A stretch of 17,307 nucleotides of DNA from Trichomonas tenax (lineage: Eukaryota; Parabasalia; Trichomonadida; Trichomonadidae): the NCBI GenBank assembly GCA_023091735.1, contig JALKBU010001068.1, positions 1 to 17,307 of the forward strand, read 5' to 3'. Shown in pieces: positions 1-7,674 of the stretch (positions are counted from its first letter, which is position 1; each line of letters starts with the position of its first letter). A program made the translations under genes and the position numbers. The notes beneath the pieces are model-generated. The model saw only the letters and a list, made by a program, of their open reading frames with translations. It ran no database searches and was not told where the DNA came from.

Positions 1-26
1 AATTCGTTTAGTTGTTCGTTCTCCAT
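1..26 (-). CDS. 5' end of an unidentified gene, cut by the window edge
   Basis: An ATG at 26-24 on the minus strand opens a frame reading MENEQLNE before the left edge. Its start lies 26 nt downstream of the stop codon of the next minus-strand gene (53-517), a tight spacing that fits the compact gene order of a Maverick-type element. The ATG is preceded at 46-36 by TTTTTTATCC followed by 9 nt of A/T, and the same arrangement precedes the gene at 571. Only eight codons are visible, so no function can be given and the gene call rests on context. Confidence 0.4.
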
Positions 27-52
27 TTTTATTAAGGATAAAAAAATAAAAT

Positions 53-517
53 TTAATGTAAAACTCTTACTCTTCTTCTTAATGGAGTTCTCGACTGAGT
101 AATAATTTTTTCTTTTTCTACTTGTTCTGAAATGTTAGAAACAAATTGCTTATTCTCTTCTGTTTCCTTTTGACGTTCTACCGGGTTTTTATTTAAATTA
201 TTTGATTCAGTACTACGTTCAAGAACTTCCAACATTTTCTCAAGAAGGTTTTTATTCGTTACTGATTCATAAATGGTTACATTTTCTTTTTCTACTGGTT
301 CAGTAACTTGCTCTTCATTAACTACGGCACTCTGTGCCTCAGGGCTGAAAGCCCGTTCTACAGGTTTTGATTCAGTTGGTGTATTAGTTAATGGAACCTT
401 TCTTTTACGAACTTGAATTTTACCGTTTTTATCAGTCATTACATAATATAATGGATGTTGTATTCCTTTTGCATCATTAATGATTATTGAATTTCTCTCG
501 GATCTGCTTAAGCTCAT
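53..517 (-). CDS. Hypothetical 154-aa charged protein, probable Maverick/Polinton accessory gene
   Basis: An open frame of 154 codons starting at ATG 517-515 and ending in TAA at 55-53. The protein is hydrophilic, with no signal peptide or membrane segment. Residues 1-45 are mixed and could fold (HPLYYVMTDKNGKIQ is the only moderately hydrophobic part). Residues 45-140 are Glu/Lys/Asn/Ser-rich with a likely helical stretch near NKNLLEKMLEVLERS, and the C-terminus is basic (TPLRRRVRVLH). I do not recognise a domain. It is head-to-head with the lysine-rich gene at 571 (53-nt gap) and close to another minus-strand gene at the edge, which suggests the compact end of a Maverick-type transposon. 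It could alternatively be an ordinary trichomonad hypothetical gene. No TCATTA-type initiator is seen upstream. Confidence 0.65.
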   Translation of the reverse strand: MSLSRSERNSIIINDAKGIQHPLYYVMTDKNGKIQVRKRKVPLTNTPTESKPVERAFSPEAQSAVVNEEQVTEPVEKENVTIYESVTNKNLLEKMLEVLERSTESNNLNKNPVERQKETEENKQFVSNISEQVEKEKIITQSRTPLRRRVRVLH

Positions 518-570
518 GATTTAATTAGTATTAAAAAATAATATTTTAAATTTTTATCCAATATAAAAAC
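518..570. promoter_or_regulatory. Divergent promoter region between two probable Maverick genes
   Basis: This 53-nt gap separates two divergent start codons, so it must hold both promoters. It is almost entirely A/T. On the plus strand TTTTTATCC lies at 551-559, 11 nt before the ATG at 571. The edge gene at 26 has the same word at 46-36 on the minus strand, 9 nt before its ATG. The minus-strand gene at 517 has only a looser version (TTTTTTAATACTAA). No host-type TCAYTW initiator is evident. A transcriptional role is inference. Confidence 0.4.
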
Positions 571-852
571 ATGACAGACTTCGAAACTCTGAAAGCTACA
601 TTAAAGGAAGAAATATTAAAGGAGCTTAGCTCCAAGACCGAAGGTCACGAACTCAAAGCAAGAAAGACGAAAAAGAATGAAAAAGATGATGAAGGAGCAA
701 CGGAGGAAAAACCAGTTAAACCTAAACGTAAGTGTACAGAAAAACAATTAGCAGCACTTGCTGCAGGAAGACAGAAGAATCCGAGATGGATTGCAAAAAG
801 AATGAAGGAAGAAGAAGAAAAGAAGAAGCAGGAAGAAAAGAAATCAGAATAA
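571..852 (+). CDS. Small lysine-rich protein, probable Maverick/Polinton gene
   Basis: An open frame of 93 codons, ATG at 571, TAA at 850-852. The protein is extremely charged. An N-terminal helix-prone part (TDFETLKATLKEEILKEL) leads into a Lys/Glu-rich linker. Residues about 51-76 carry a basic block with TEKQLAALAAGR, and the tail is a Lys/Glu run. Basic blocks of the kind 'TEKQL.ALA.GR' occur in short proteins of Mavericks, virophages and large DNA viruses; this comes from general recollection and was not searched. A nucleic-acid-binding or virion-associated role is possible but unproven. No membrane segments. The opposite-strand open frame over the same bases is a shadow of the GAA/AAG-rich codons. 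Confidence 0.65.
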   Translation: MTDFETLKATLKEEILKELSSKTEGHELKARKTKKNEKDDEGATEEKPVKPKRKCTEKQLAALAAGRQKNPRWIAKRMKEEEEKKKQEEKKSE

Positions 853-1072
853 CCACTAAAATTATTTTTCAAAAACTGAACTCATAAATTCCTTTCGCTA
901 TCTTTTTTTAGTTAGTTAGTCATAAATTATTTTTAAAACTAATTAGATTTTATAAAGTCATAATTTTTTAAAATAAAATTAACGTTAGTTTTGTAAGTAA
1001 TTCAAAAATTTATTTTCTATATGGGGGGGACCTAACTTGTAAAACTAAACTCTGTCGTAAATATATTTAAAT

Positions 1073-1119
1073 AGATGTTCGCAGAAGTCACGGCGCAGTC
1101 GTGACGAATGCGAACATCT
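1073..1119. repeat. Strong interrupted hairpin with symmetric GAA bulges
   Basis: An 11-bp stem (AGATGTTCGCA at 1073-1083 with TGCGAACATCT at 1109-1119) is followed inward by a symmetric GAA/GAA internal loop. A second 6-bp stem follows (GTCACG 1087-1092 with CGTGAC 1100-1105), closing a 7-nt loop. All 17 stem pairs are Watson-Crick. A smaller hairpin (TGGGTG, loop GCTG, CACCCA) follows at 1144-1159. This could be a transposon end, a transcription stop or a structured RNA; the sequence does not decide. Confidence 0.75.
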
Positions 1120-1488
1120 AATTACTAACTGTACAACCAATTTTGGGTGGCTGCACCCAGGGACCTCGATGAATAAGCAATGTAAAAACACTCTAGCAAG
1201 TGCATATTAATCAGCAACATATACCTAATTATAGGCGAAATATGAGGGATAGTTGTATGCTGAGATGGAGATTTTAATTTTGAAAAATGTGTAATTTATG
1301 TATATATTGTGGCATTGATTAGAGCTTGTCATGGTGATTATTGATTGAGTATTCATTATGGATGATGCGTGAAAATGAGTGTGAAATATATCTGAAATTT
1401 GTGAAAACGTGTGTAAACTGTATGAAATTGCGTCTGTGAATACCTATGTATACTTACATTACACTTCTGACTGTGTTGTAGTTTGAAA

Positions 1489-1566
1489 ATGTCTGACTCA
1501 AGAGATATAGTTAAAACACGCTTTCAAAAAATTCGCGATGATGTGCTAATTAAGAGCCTTATTTGA
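1489..1566 (+). pseudogene. Possible 5' remnant of a decayed gene
   Basis: ATG at 1489 opens a 25-codon frame of protein-like composition (MSDSRDIVKTRFQKIRDD followed by VLIKSLI) ending in TGA at 1564-1566. A +1 shift near 1559 gives about ten more codons (LFEYIVKVV) before TAG. The mixture of charged and hydrophobic residues looks more like coding sequence than the surroundings. There is no initiator element upstream and no recognised family. It may be chance. Confidence 0.2.
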
Positions 1567-2930
1567 GTACATTGTGAAGGTAGTGTAGTCTTTTATATAG
1601 GTGATAATATATGCTATTATGTGTGCTGTATATGATTATATGTGCAGCAGAGAAAGAATGTGATGAGAAAAGAAGATCTACCTATAGATAATTGTCCGAC
1701 AACAAGAAAAGTAAACGCATCCAAACGATGTCAAAGTGTGTCTGCGAAGACATATAGTATGATAGTCATTATATATCATTACTATAGTAAAATAGTAGTG
1801 TGTGTTTTAAAAACTTGTGTGTTATGAGATAATATAATGAATTTCAAAATAGTATGCTTTTTTAAGTTTATACGTATGGTTGAAAACCCACTATCCTATA
1901 TATTATTGTAATATGTATTATATGTGTCTATATTCCGTATTGAGGATGGCGTACTATAATGATTTAATAAAAAATGACGCATTTGATGTGGTCAAAGATA
2001 TACTTTCCAAGAGATGATTATTGCTTATTTTTCATATCTGTTAATGAATAATATATATTGGTATGTGCTCTATATATATATCATACTGTGCTATCCTCTC
2101 TAAAAGATCCTATAAAATATTCCTCGGTCTGGATTCTGCCGTGTAAAATGTGCACAATTTGACGCTTAAAAAGATCCACTTGTGTGATTGAACTTTGTTC
2201 ACTGTGTATTTATTAGATGTATATTATGCTTAATACGTTTATAGTGTGTTTGAACATTTTTACACTAAATCAAAAACCTCATATAATATTTATAACGGAA
2301 ATCGGTATTTTTCTGTATTTAGAGGTTATGGGTCCTATAGAGTCTATCCGCATGTGTTTTATTGTGTTTAGAGAATGTTTAAAAAAGCTAAATCATTTCG
2401 ACTAAAAATAAGCTTTTATTCAAATCAATTGATATAATGTTATAGTAATTTTCCTATAGAATGTCATATCCTCGAGCGCGGTCCAGGAAAGCTGAGTTGG
2501 AAGAGTTATAAGACGTTTTTGCTAACTTTTTATACGCTGAATAGTTCATGCTCAAAATGGTCACAGCAGGTCCATACCATATATGCTTCTTTCCATATTA
2601 TCATTGGTCTCCATTATTGGAAAACCTAAATTGAATTAAATTATCACACCTGAAAATCCGATTTTCTCATATGTATAGATAGTATAGGATATTCAATATT
2701 ATAATTCATTCATCATTGTCTTATATCTCTATAACACATGGAGAAATTAAGCAGCAAAATATTTTCTAGCACCTCACATTTGACATGTAATTTAATGCGT
2801 TGAAAGCGAAAGTTATGAGATTCGAAAACAAGCTATATAATTGCAAATATAGGGTATGCTATATATGTAGATGCTATTTATCAAACAAAAATCGACTTGA
2901 GAACACATATTAAAAATTGTATTTCGAAAT

Positions 2931-3042
2931 ATTAGACCAAAACTCACATTCTATGATGTATTTTGGCTACAATACCCTTTCCAATCAATACAAAATGGTT
3001 GTATAGACAAAATATGTCATGGAATGTGGGTTTTGGTTTAAT
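2931..3042. repeat. Imperfect inverted repeat, arms about 46 bp
   Basis: The arm at 2931-2976 pairs with the arm at 2997-3042 with a handful of mismatches and a 20-nt loop. Matching blocks are ACCAAAAC with GTTTTGGT, CACATTC with GAATGTG, and TATTTTG with CAAAATA. It probably represents a fold-back or MITE-like element, or the transcript could form a hairpin. There is no coding content. It is followed within about 25 nt by a second inverted repeat. Confidence 0.7.
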
Positions 3043-3064
3043 CCAACACACGAAAAGGCTTTAA

Positions 3065-3129
3065 GCGTATATACACATTGGCATAATCATTTCAATGCTT
3101 TTTAAATGATGATTACAATGTGTATACGC
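3065..3129. repeat. Inverted repeat, arms about 27 bp
   Basis: The arm 3065-3092 (GCGTATATACACATTG then GCATAATCATTT) pairs with 3104-3129 (AAATGATGATTACAATG then TGTATACGC) with a few mismatches and an 11-nt loop. Weak pairing continues outward (AAGGCTTT with AGAGCTCTT). It lies directly after the inverted repeat 2931-3042 and may belong to the same element. Confidence 0.7.
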
Positions 3130-4085
3130 TCAGAGCTCTTATTTTAAAAATAATTCAATGAATTATATGAAAAATGCTAATTTAAGTAGAATACTTAATG
3201 AACCTATTCTTTAGTCATATCTATGAGTTTCTATCGTTTTGGTTTTCGATTTAAGGATTTTAAAAGTATTGCAATTTCTAGGATAATCTGACACATCATA
3301 AAAGTGACTGCATGTAAAGTAAAAATGTCGAATTTTGTAAAAATGATAATTAATGTGCATTCTATATACTATACATTATGCATAATCATTAAATGCGTTA
3401 AAAATAGACTTTTATTTGTGATCTTTAATATGATTTGTGAACATTTTGGCGAATTGGATGTAGCATGATTGCCTCGACTTAGGTATCTGCTTCTAGTGAT
3501 ATTTATACGTTTGTAAAGGCTGTATGCATAATAGAAAATGTAATATCGCGAAAATACAACAATAGGCATCAAAAATAGCCTTGTTGAAAGCCGTGATTTT
3601 TTATAGAACTAATATTTCTAGGCAAGAAGGCGAACTATTCGTAACTGATATCAGAATTATTTTCTGTACTTCATCTGTTTCAATTGTCAAACACATAGTA
3701 TACCCTCCACGTCACTTAGATAATTTTAATATTACTTTCAAAATATGTGTTTTTAGCAAATTATACTGTTGAACAATTTCTTATGTAATTGGGCGGTATA
3801 TTTATGTACTGTTTGATAGCAATTATAGATGTAAATCGAATGAAATATTTACACGGGACAAAATAGAACAACGTGTTTTTCTGACATGTAAAGTCAGAAT
3901 GTCAAAATAAAGGAAAGTGACGTGTTTGTGCGGGAAAAAATGGAAAAGTGTCAATAGGTTGAAATGGATTGAACTCAATGTTGGGAGCCAAAGAAGACTT
4001 CATTATGAGTAGTTGTGGCCTCATAGTGAAGGATGATCTGGTGATCTAGCATAGATGCATCCAGATGCCTATTCAAGAGAAGCAT

Positions 4086-4210
4086 GATTCGATGCATGGC
4101 GTATCAAGCTTAAAACTTCCAAAGCCCTCGAGTGGCCAAGCCAGGCCCTATCAAGAAGGACTCAGCCTACAGAAGCCGCCTCTACCTTCAGCATCAGATT
4201 CGATGCATGG
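4086..4210 (+). repeat. Dispersed ~111-bp repeat unit, copy A
   Basis: The word GATTCGATGCATGG occurs at 4086-4099 and again at 4197-4210, 111 bp apart, in both cases followed by a GTATCAAGC block. The DNA between (ACTTCCAAAGCCCTCGAGTG through CAGCCTACAGAAG to CTACCTTCAGCATCA) recurs at 16172-16312 in the same orientation with few differences. It is more GC-rich than its surroundings. A 97-codon open frame (4065-4358) crosses it but also crosses unrelated sequence, so I do not call it a gene. It looks like one unit of a tandem or dispersed repeat family. Confidence 0.75.
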
Positions 4211-4310
4211 TGTATCAAGCGTACCAGGTTGTAAATTTCATTTTTGCCCTAAAACTCACGTTCTTCATGTGTTTTCACTCAAATTTTGCTTATTTACGGT
4301 CATTGCTTTA

Positions 4311-4561
4311 AGTGCATCGGGTGCACCGAGTACAGTAAAGAGTTATGGAAAACATTGACAACATTACATTTTGACAACATTTGAATAAATCGTCGAAAAT
4401 ATTTAAATTGTCAATGAAATTACTTAAAATTTCATCAAAATTCATGAATTTAGCCATTATTGCAAACAACTGTTTCTAAGATGTAAAACCTTAAAAAACA
4501 TGTTTTCAATAAATTTTGTCAAAATGCCATGTTGTCACAGAGTTTTTTAACCCGATGCACT
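4311..4561. repeat. Fold-back element with repeated TGCA..CG..TGCA ends
   Basis: The arm beginning AGTGCATCGGGT at 4311-4322 and continuing to about 4388 (TGACAACATTACATTTTGACA) is matched in inverted orientation by 4508-4561. That arm, read on the minus strand, gives GAGTGCATCGGGT, then TGACAACATGGCATTTTGACA. The ~110-bp centre is AT-rich and non-coding. Near-palindromic words (TGCATCGGGTGCA 4313-4325, TGCACTCGGTGCA 4556-4568, TGCAGTCGGTGCA near 4645) sit at or near the arms. No transposase is present, so it would be non-autonomous. Confidence 0.6.
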
Positions 4562-4724
4562 CGGTGCAGTTCTTCAACCCCTGTTTTACCCCTTAAAATC
4601 CTCAAATTTTGAAAACGCATTTTTCTATGCTATTATCAACATGATGCAGTCGGTGCAGTTGTATTTTGTGCCCTAAAACTCAGGGGTCATGAAAAATCAT
4701 TAAACCCCCTCATTTATCCAGCCG

Positions 4725-4746
4725 TGCTGCGTGCTTGCACGCAGCA
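4725..4746. repeat. Perfect GC-rich palindrome with 10-bp arms
   Basis: TGCTGCGTGC at 4725-4734 is followed by TT and by its exact reverse complement GCACGCAGCA at 4737-4746. It stands out in an AT-rich region and can form a cruciform or a tight RNA hairpin. There is no following T-run on either strand, so a simple terminator reading is not supported. Confidence 0.8.
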
Positions 4747-5104
4747 GAGGCTCATTTGTGTGTATATATTTGACCAAGGCTTCACCCGCTGAAGAAGCGG
4801 CAGAAACAGGTTTTCGATTCGAGATAACTTCGATTAACAAAGTGTTTCCCATAGACTGATTGCAATTAAGCCAGTTAATTTTTGTAGTTTTGACAAAACA
4901 GAGAACAAACCGAAGTATGCTGACATTGATGAAGACAGCCCTGGGAGAGGGGTGAAAGGGAAGCGCGCGCTAGGGGATGGGGTAGGGGTGTCATGATCAA
5001 TGGCCTATAGGTTGAAAAGGAGCTGGTTGAAGCAGAGCATTACTTCAGTTGGTTCTGCCCAACCGCTATAACCGCTGGCAAACTGGTCGAATGATCTTTT
5101 GACA
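4747..5104. other. Moderately GC-richer interval without a gene
   Basis: This interval holds a G-rich purine stretch (about 4938-4990, with GGGAGAGGGG, GCGCGCGC-like and GGGGTAGGGG words) and small hairpin-prone words such as GGTTCTGCCCAACC near 5051. No long open frame exists in any direction. I looked for a tRNA fold and did not find an acceptor, anticodon and T-arm combination. It may be the decayed body of a repeat; I cannot name it. Confidence 0.5.
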
Positions 5105-5116
5105 TTTGACGTGTAA

Positions 5117-5249
5117 ATTGAGACAAAACATAACATACTTTTCCTTTGATATTTTTGAAATGAAATACATATTTATGTTAACTATGCATTCGTCCAATTA
5201 TTTTTATATTATCAAATTCGAAATCAAAAGATATAAGAACCTTGAATTG
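5117..5249 (+). repeat. Left copy of ~133-bp direct repeat flanking the TIR element
   Basis: This segment runs from ATTGAG at 5117 to CTTGAATTG at 5241-5249. It aligns directly with 6263-6396. The core 5141-5220 is about 95% identical to 6292-6370 (differences include a 1-nt indel at GATATTTTT and CCAATT against CCGATT); the outer parts are more diverged. It ends exactly where the TIR element begins. Confidence 0.65.
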
Positions 5250-6262
5250 TTTTTCTCGTTTACTCTTTTGAGTTTTGCGATTTTTAACGAGTGAACCCCT
5301 ATAGATCAGATCTGATAAAACATTTACGTGCCTTTCTGGGGTTCTGTTTACAGTTGTATCAATAATATCTCTGCAAACAAAGACTAAGCCGCTAATCCAA
5401 TATTATTTTGCTTAAACAAACACTATCTTGTATTGGAAGATGATGGAAGCTCTTCTCTTATATCATCTATTGTAGGTATAACTGCATGTTAATAATATAG
5501 ATGTAGCCTATATTAAATCGCAGAATTTATAAATATATTAACAAAATCAATTATAATTAATACATTCATAAACAGTGTGATTATAGATTATTATTTAAAG
5601 AATATGAGTCTCTGTTTTTTTTATTTTTAAAAAAAGCAATAATTTAACTTATTTAGTATTTCAATTTATTTTAATAAGAAATTGGTGCTTTTCAGTGGTT
5701 CTGAGTATGTTTATAGCATTTGCTTGTCTATTTAACTTGAGGATCTCAATGCCTCCATGAGATTTCATCAAATTTTGACATGTAAAATAACGAAAGTTAT
5801 TGTTTTCGACACTTTTTATCTGATATCTGTCATGTAAAGTCGAAAAATTGATATGTAATGTTACCAATGAGCAAATTTTGTGTGAACTTGAGGTAGCATA
5901 ACGTTAGGTATGCTCGATGTATGGGCAAAGGAATGCCGTTTGACTCCTGCGCGTAGTGTATTTTTTCTTTTCTATTTTTTGATTTTTCAACCGGAACTAT
6001 AGCAAAAATAAGCGAGCAAACGCTATAATAGTGAGATATATTTGTTATAATCATCAAAGAGATTCATAACAGAAGCACATTAATGATTTGTAATGGATTT
6101 CCGTTTGTAATCATAACATGATTAAGTAATATAAGATCATGAAACAGATTGCACCACTAGAATCAGCACCCACAAAAAGCATGTAAATGTTTCATCAGAT
6201 TCGTCCAAGAATGGTTTACTCATTAAAAATCGCAAAACTCAAAAGAGTAAACGAGAAAAAAA
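5250..6262. mobile_element. Non-autonomous TIR transposon, copy 1, with internal insertion
   Basis: The ends form a terminal inverted repeat of about 47 bp. Left 5250-5296 reads CTCGTTTACTCTTTTGAGTT onward to GAGTGAAC; right 6214-6262 is its reverse complement with about two mismatches plus a T/A run of different length. The interior is not protein-coding: the 68- and 75-codon frames on the minus strand overlap each other and resemble nothing known. A second copy lies at 13813-14470. Copy 1 is longer because of an insertion at 5347-5684. Without it, copy 1 is about 656 bp, close to 658 bp for copy 2. The transposon class is not determined. Confidence 0.75.
5347..5684. mobile_element. 338-bp AT-rich insertion inside the TIR element
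   Basis: Copy 2 of the TIR element runs without a break from GTGCTTTTCAGGGGTGCTG into AGTATG. Copy 1 instead has GTGCCTTTCTGGGGTTCTG at 5328-5346, then 338 bp of unrelated sequence, then GTGCTTTTCAGTGGTTCTG at 5685-5703 followed by AGTATG. The insert is therefore flanked by an imperfect 19-bp direct repeat. It has no open frame and no obvious inverted ends. It may be a decayed insertion or the product of unequal recombination. Confidence 0.6.
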
Positions 6263-6396
6263 ATTGAGCCATAAAAGAAAAACAAAAAAGTTATCCTTTG
6301 ATTTTTTGAAATGAAATACATATTTATGTTAACTATGCATTCGTCCGATTATTTTTATATCATCAAATTCCAAATTGTTGTTAGGTTCTTAATTTG
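6263..6396 (+). repeat. Right copy of ~133-bp direct repeat flanking the TIR element
   Basis: Begins with ATTGAG at 6263, directly after the TIR element, and ends near CTTAATTTG at 6396. The central 79 bp (6292-6370) is nearly the same as 5141-5220, including the words GAAATGAAATACATATTTAT and AACTATGCATTCGTCC. Confidence 0.65.
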
Positions 6397-6424
6397 ACTT
6401 GTCAGATGCCACTTACACGTCAAA

Positions 6425-7436
6425 AACAATTTTACGTGTTAACCATATTTACATGTCAAATTCCCGAATATGCATGACAAATCAATTTTACATGGCAGAA
6501 ATACATTTTCATGAAATTATATTATAATATCTATTCTACACTATACAAAAACCCATACCAATATATATTCATAACAAAACGATCATAGAATGTTAATTTT
6601 ATTTTTTTTTTTCATTTTCATTTTATTTCATATATATCTATATCATTTTCATGTCCATTATATATGATGCCACCTATAACTATTGCGCTTATTTAGACTA
6701 ATTTGTTTTAATATTTTGTATCACTTCAAAATTAAATTTCTTTATACTTTCATCAAATATATGAAATACTCATTAGCAACTTCTATATAAGAATGTTCAC
6801 ACCATCATATGTAAATAACACAATAAAACGTTTCAAAACTCTTCATATATGCTTTTTAATTAGTTTGCACATATTCCCTATATATTAGCATTGCACAATA
6901 CAATCATATTGTTTAATGAATCTATCTAAACACATCATTAGGATCTTGATTCAGATTCAATTTGTTTCAATACAATTGATATAAGCTTTCTACCATTTCA
7001 AACATACTAATATCATACTGTAGACTCCACCCCCAACCCTGGACTATATTTCAAATTTTAATATTCTCATCAATTTTAATCAATATTTCAAATTTATCTC
7101 ATATTCATGCTGATGTTTCTTATGGTCGTTCTCTATCGATACCCACATAATAAAGTCTTCTACTATAGTTATATTGCATAGATTCTAAAATTTACCTATG
7201 TTTTTTAGTCCAGATGTAGGAAAAGTAGGGTATTTTGTTTTTTTTTTATCAAGAAATATGCATTACAATCGGTTAATTATGATTGCGTAGGATCTGATAT
7301 TCAATGTTGTTATTGCTTTTTATGCAGAAATGTTGTCAAATGTTGAATTCAAATTTGCATCTCGGCTATTGATAAATGATGACATGCTATTGTAACGAAT
7401 TATATAAACTGTAGTAATTTGTAATACAAACGCTTT
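6425..7436. other. Very AT-rich intergenic stretch, no gene seen
   Basis: No open frame of note exists on either strand. The stretch contains T-runs (6599-6612, 7237-7248) and a degenerate short direct repeat (ATATTTCAAATTT near 7047 and again near 7083). Words such as TTTTACGTG and TTTACATG cluster at 6431-6490. No RNA gene recognised. Confidence 0.6.
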
Positions 7437-7674
7437 TTAAATAAAGATGTTTCGAAGAGAAAATGAACTTATATGATCGATTAATCTTGAGAAGTTGCTT
7501 TCTGACGGAGAAATGCACAGATCCTCATCGCGCTGATGAAGCCTGTTGATTTGAGTCATGTTTAATTTTCTCCATAATTGTGAAATTTGATATCAAATTT
7601 TTTAGTTTTTTCTTTGAAAGCTGTAGAGCAGAATAGAACCAGCTAAGCTGCTGCTTGTGTGCTGGATAATTCAT
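7437..7674 (-). pseudogene. Possible small frameshifted gene
   Basis: ATG at 7674-7672 opens a 49-codon frame (beginning MNYPAHKQQLSWFYSALQLS) that stops at TGA 7527-7525. A second minus-strand frame overlaps it, contains the protein-like stretch RDEDLCISPSESNFSRLIDH and ends at TAA 7439-7437, where TAAA overlaps the stop as in trichomonad genes. A single shift around 7530 would join them into roughly 79 codons. A TCATTT initiator-like word at 7700-7695 lies 24 nt upstream of the ATG. I recognise no family. Short ORFs in AT-rich DNA can mislead, so this is tentative. Confidence 0.3.

Larger units (their letters stand above)
1..1160. mobile_element. Probable terminal part of a Maverick/Polinton-type DNA transposon
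   Basis: Three closely packed small genes, two of them sharing an upstream TTTTTATCC word that differs from the host initiator, sit next to a gene-free A/T-rich tail (853-1020), a run of seven G at 1023-1029, and a strong hairpin at 1073-1119. That resembles the end of a large Maverick element, a class known to be abundant in Trichomonas. No hallmark gene (integrase, DNA polymerase B, packaging ATPase, capsid) lies inside the window, and I cannot fix the terminal inverted repeat or target duplication because the other end is missing. The right boundary is a guess. Confidence 0.4.
1161..4080. other. Long AT-rich stretch with no convincing gene
   Basis: No open frame here has the length, codon quality or domain content of a gene. 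The longest frames (61-67 codons at 1642, 2217, 3369 and 3581) translate to unrecognisable sequence. Short protein-like frames occur at 1489 (25 codons) and 2461 (16 codons, MSYPRARSRKAELEEL), which may be decayed genes. Structured parts are the paired inverted repeats at 2931-3129, listed separately. No tRNA or rRNA seen. Confidence 0.6.
5105..6424. mobile_element. Composite nested element bounded by a 12-bp inverted repeat
   Basis: TTTGACGTGTAA at 5105-5116 is matched exactly in inverse by TTACACGTCAAA at 6413-6424. Between them lie two directly repeated segments (5117-5249 and 6263-6396), and between those lies a separate TIR element (5250-6262). The nesting is visible directly. That the outer 12-bp match marks a transposon end is inference: a 12-bp match can arise by chance, but its position immediately outside the direct repeats argues against that. 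No transposase is encoded. Confidence 0.45.

Noticed and set aside
1218..1230. Word CATATACCTAATT shared with 16095-16107
   Set aside because: A 13-mer shared twice is expected by chance in 17 kb of AT-rich DNA; flanks do not align convincingly.
4065..4358. 97-codon plus-strand frame starting MPIQEKHDSMHGVSS
   Set aside because: Half of it is the dispersed repeat unit also found at 16172-16312 and the other half is unrelated fold-back sequence; no initiator or domain.
4720..5100. Possible tRNA or structured RNA in the GC-richer interval
   Set aside because: GATTCGAG and small hairpins are present but no cloverleaf with acceptor stem, anticodon arm and T-arm at correct spacing could be drawn.
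5661..6057. 68- and 75-codon minus-strand frames also present in the second TIR copy
   Set aside because: Their identity in both copies follows from DNA identity of the element, they overlap each other in different frames, and they show no transposase features.
7530..7560. TGATGA word suggesting a C/D box snoRNA
   Set aside because: No matching D box (CTGA) at a suitable distance and no terminal stem.
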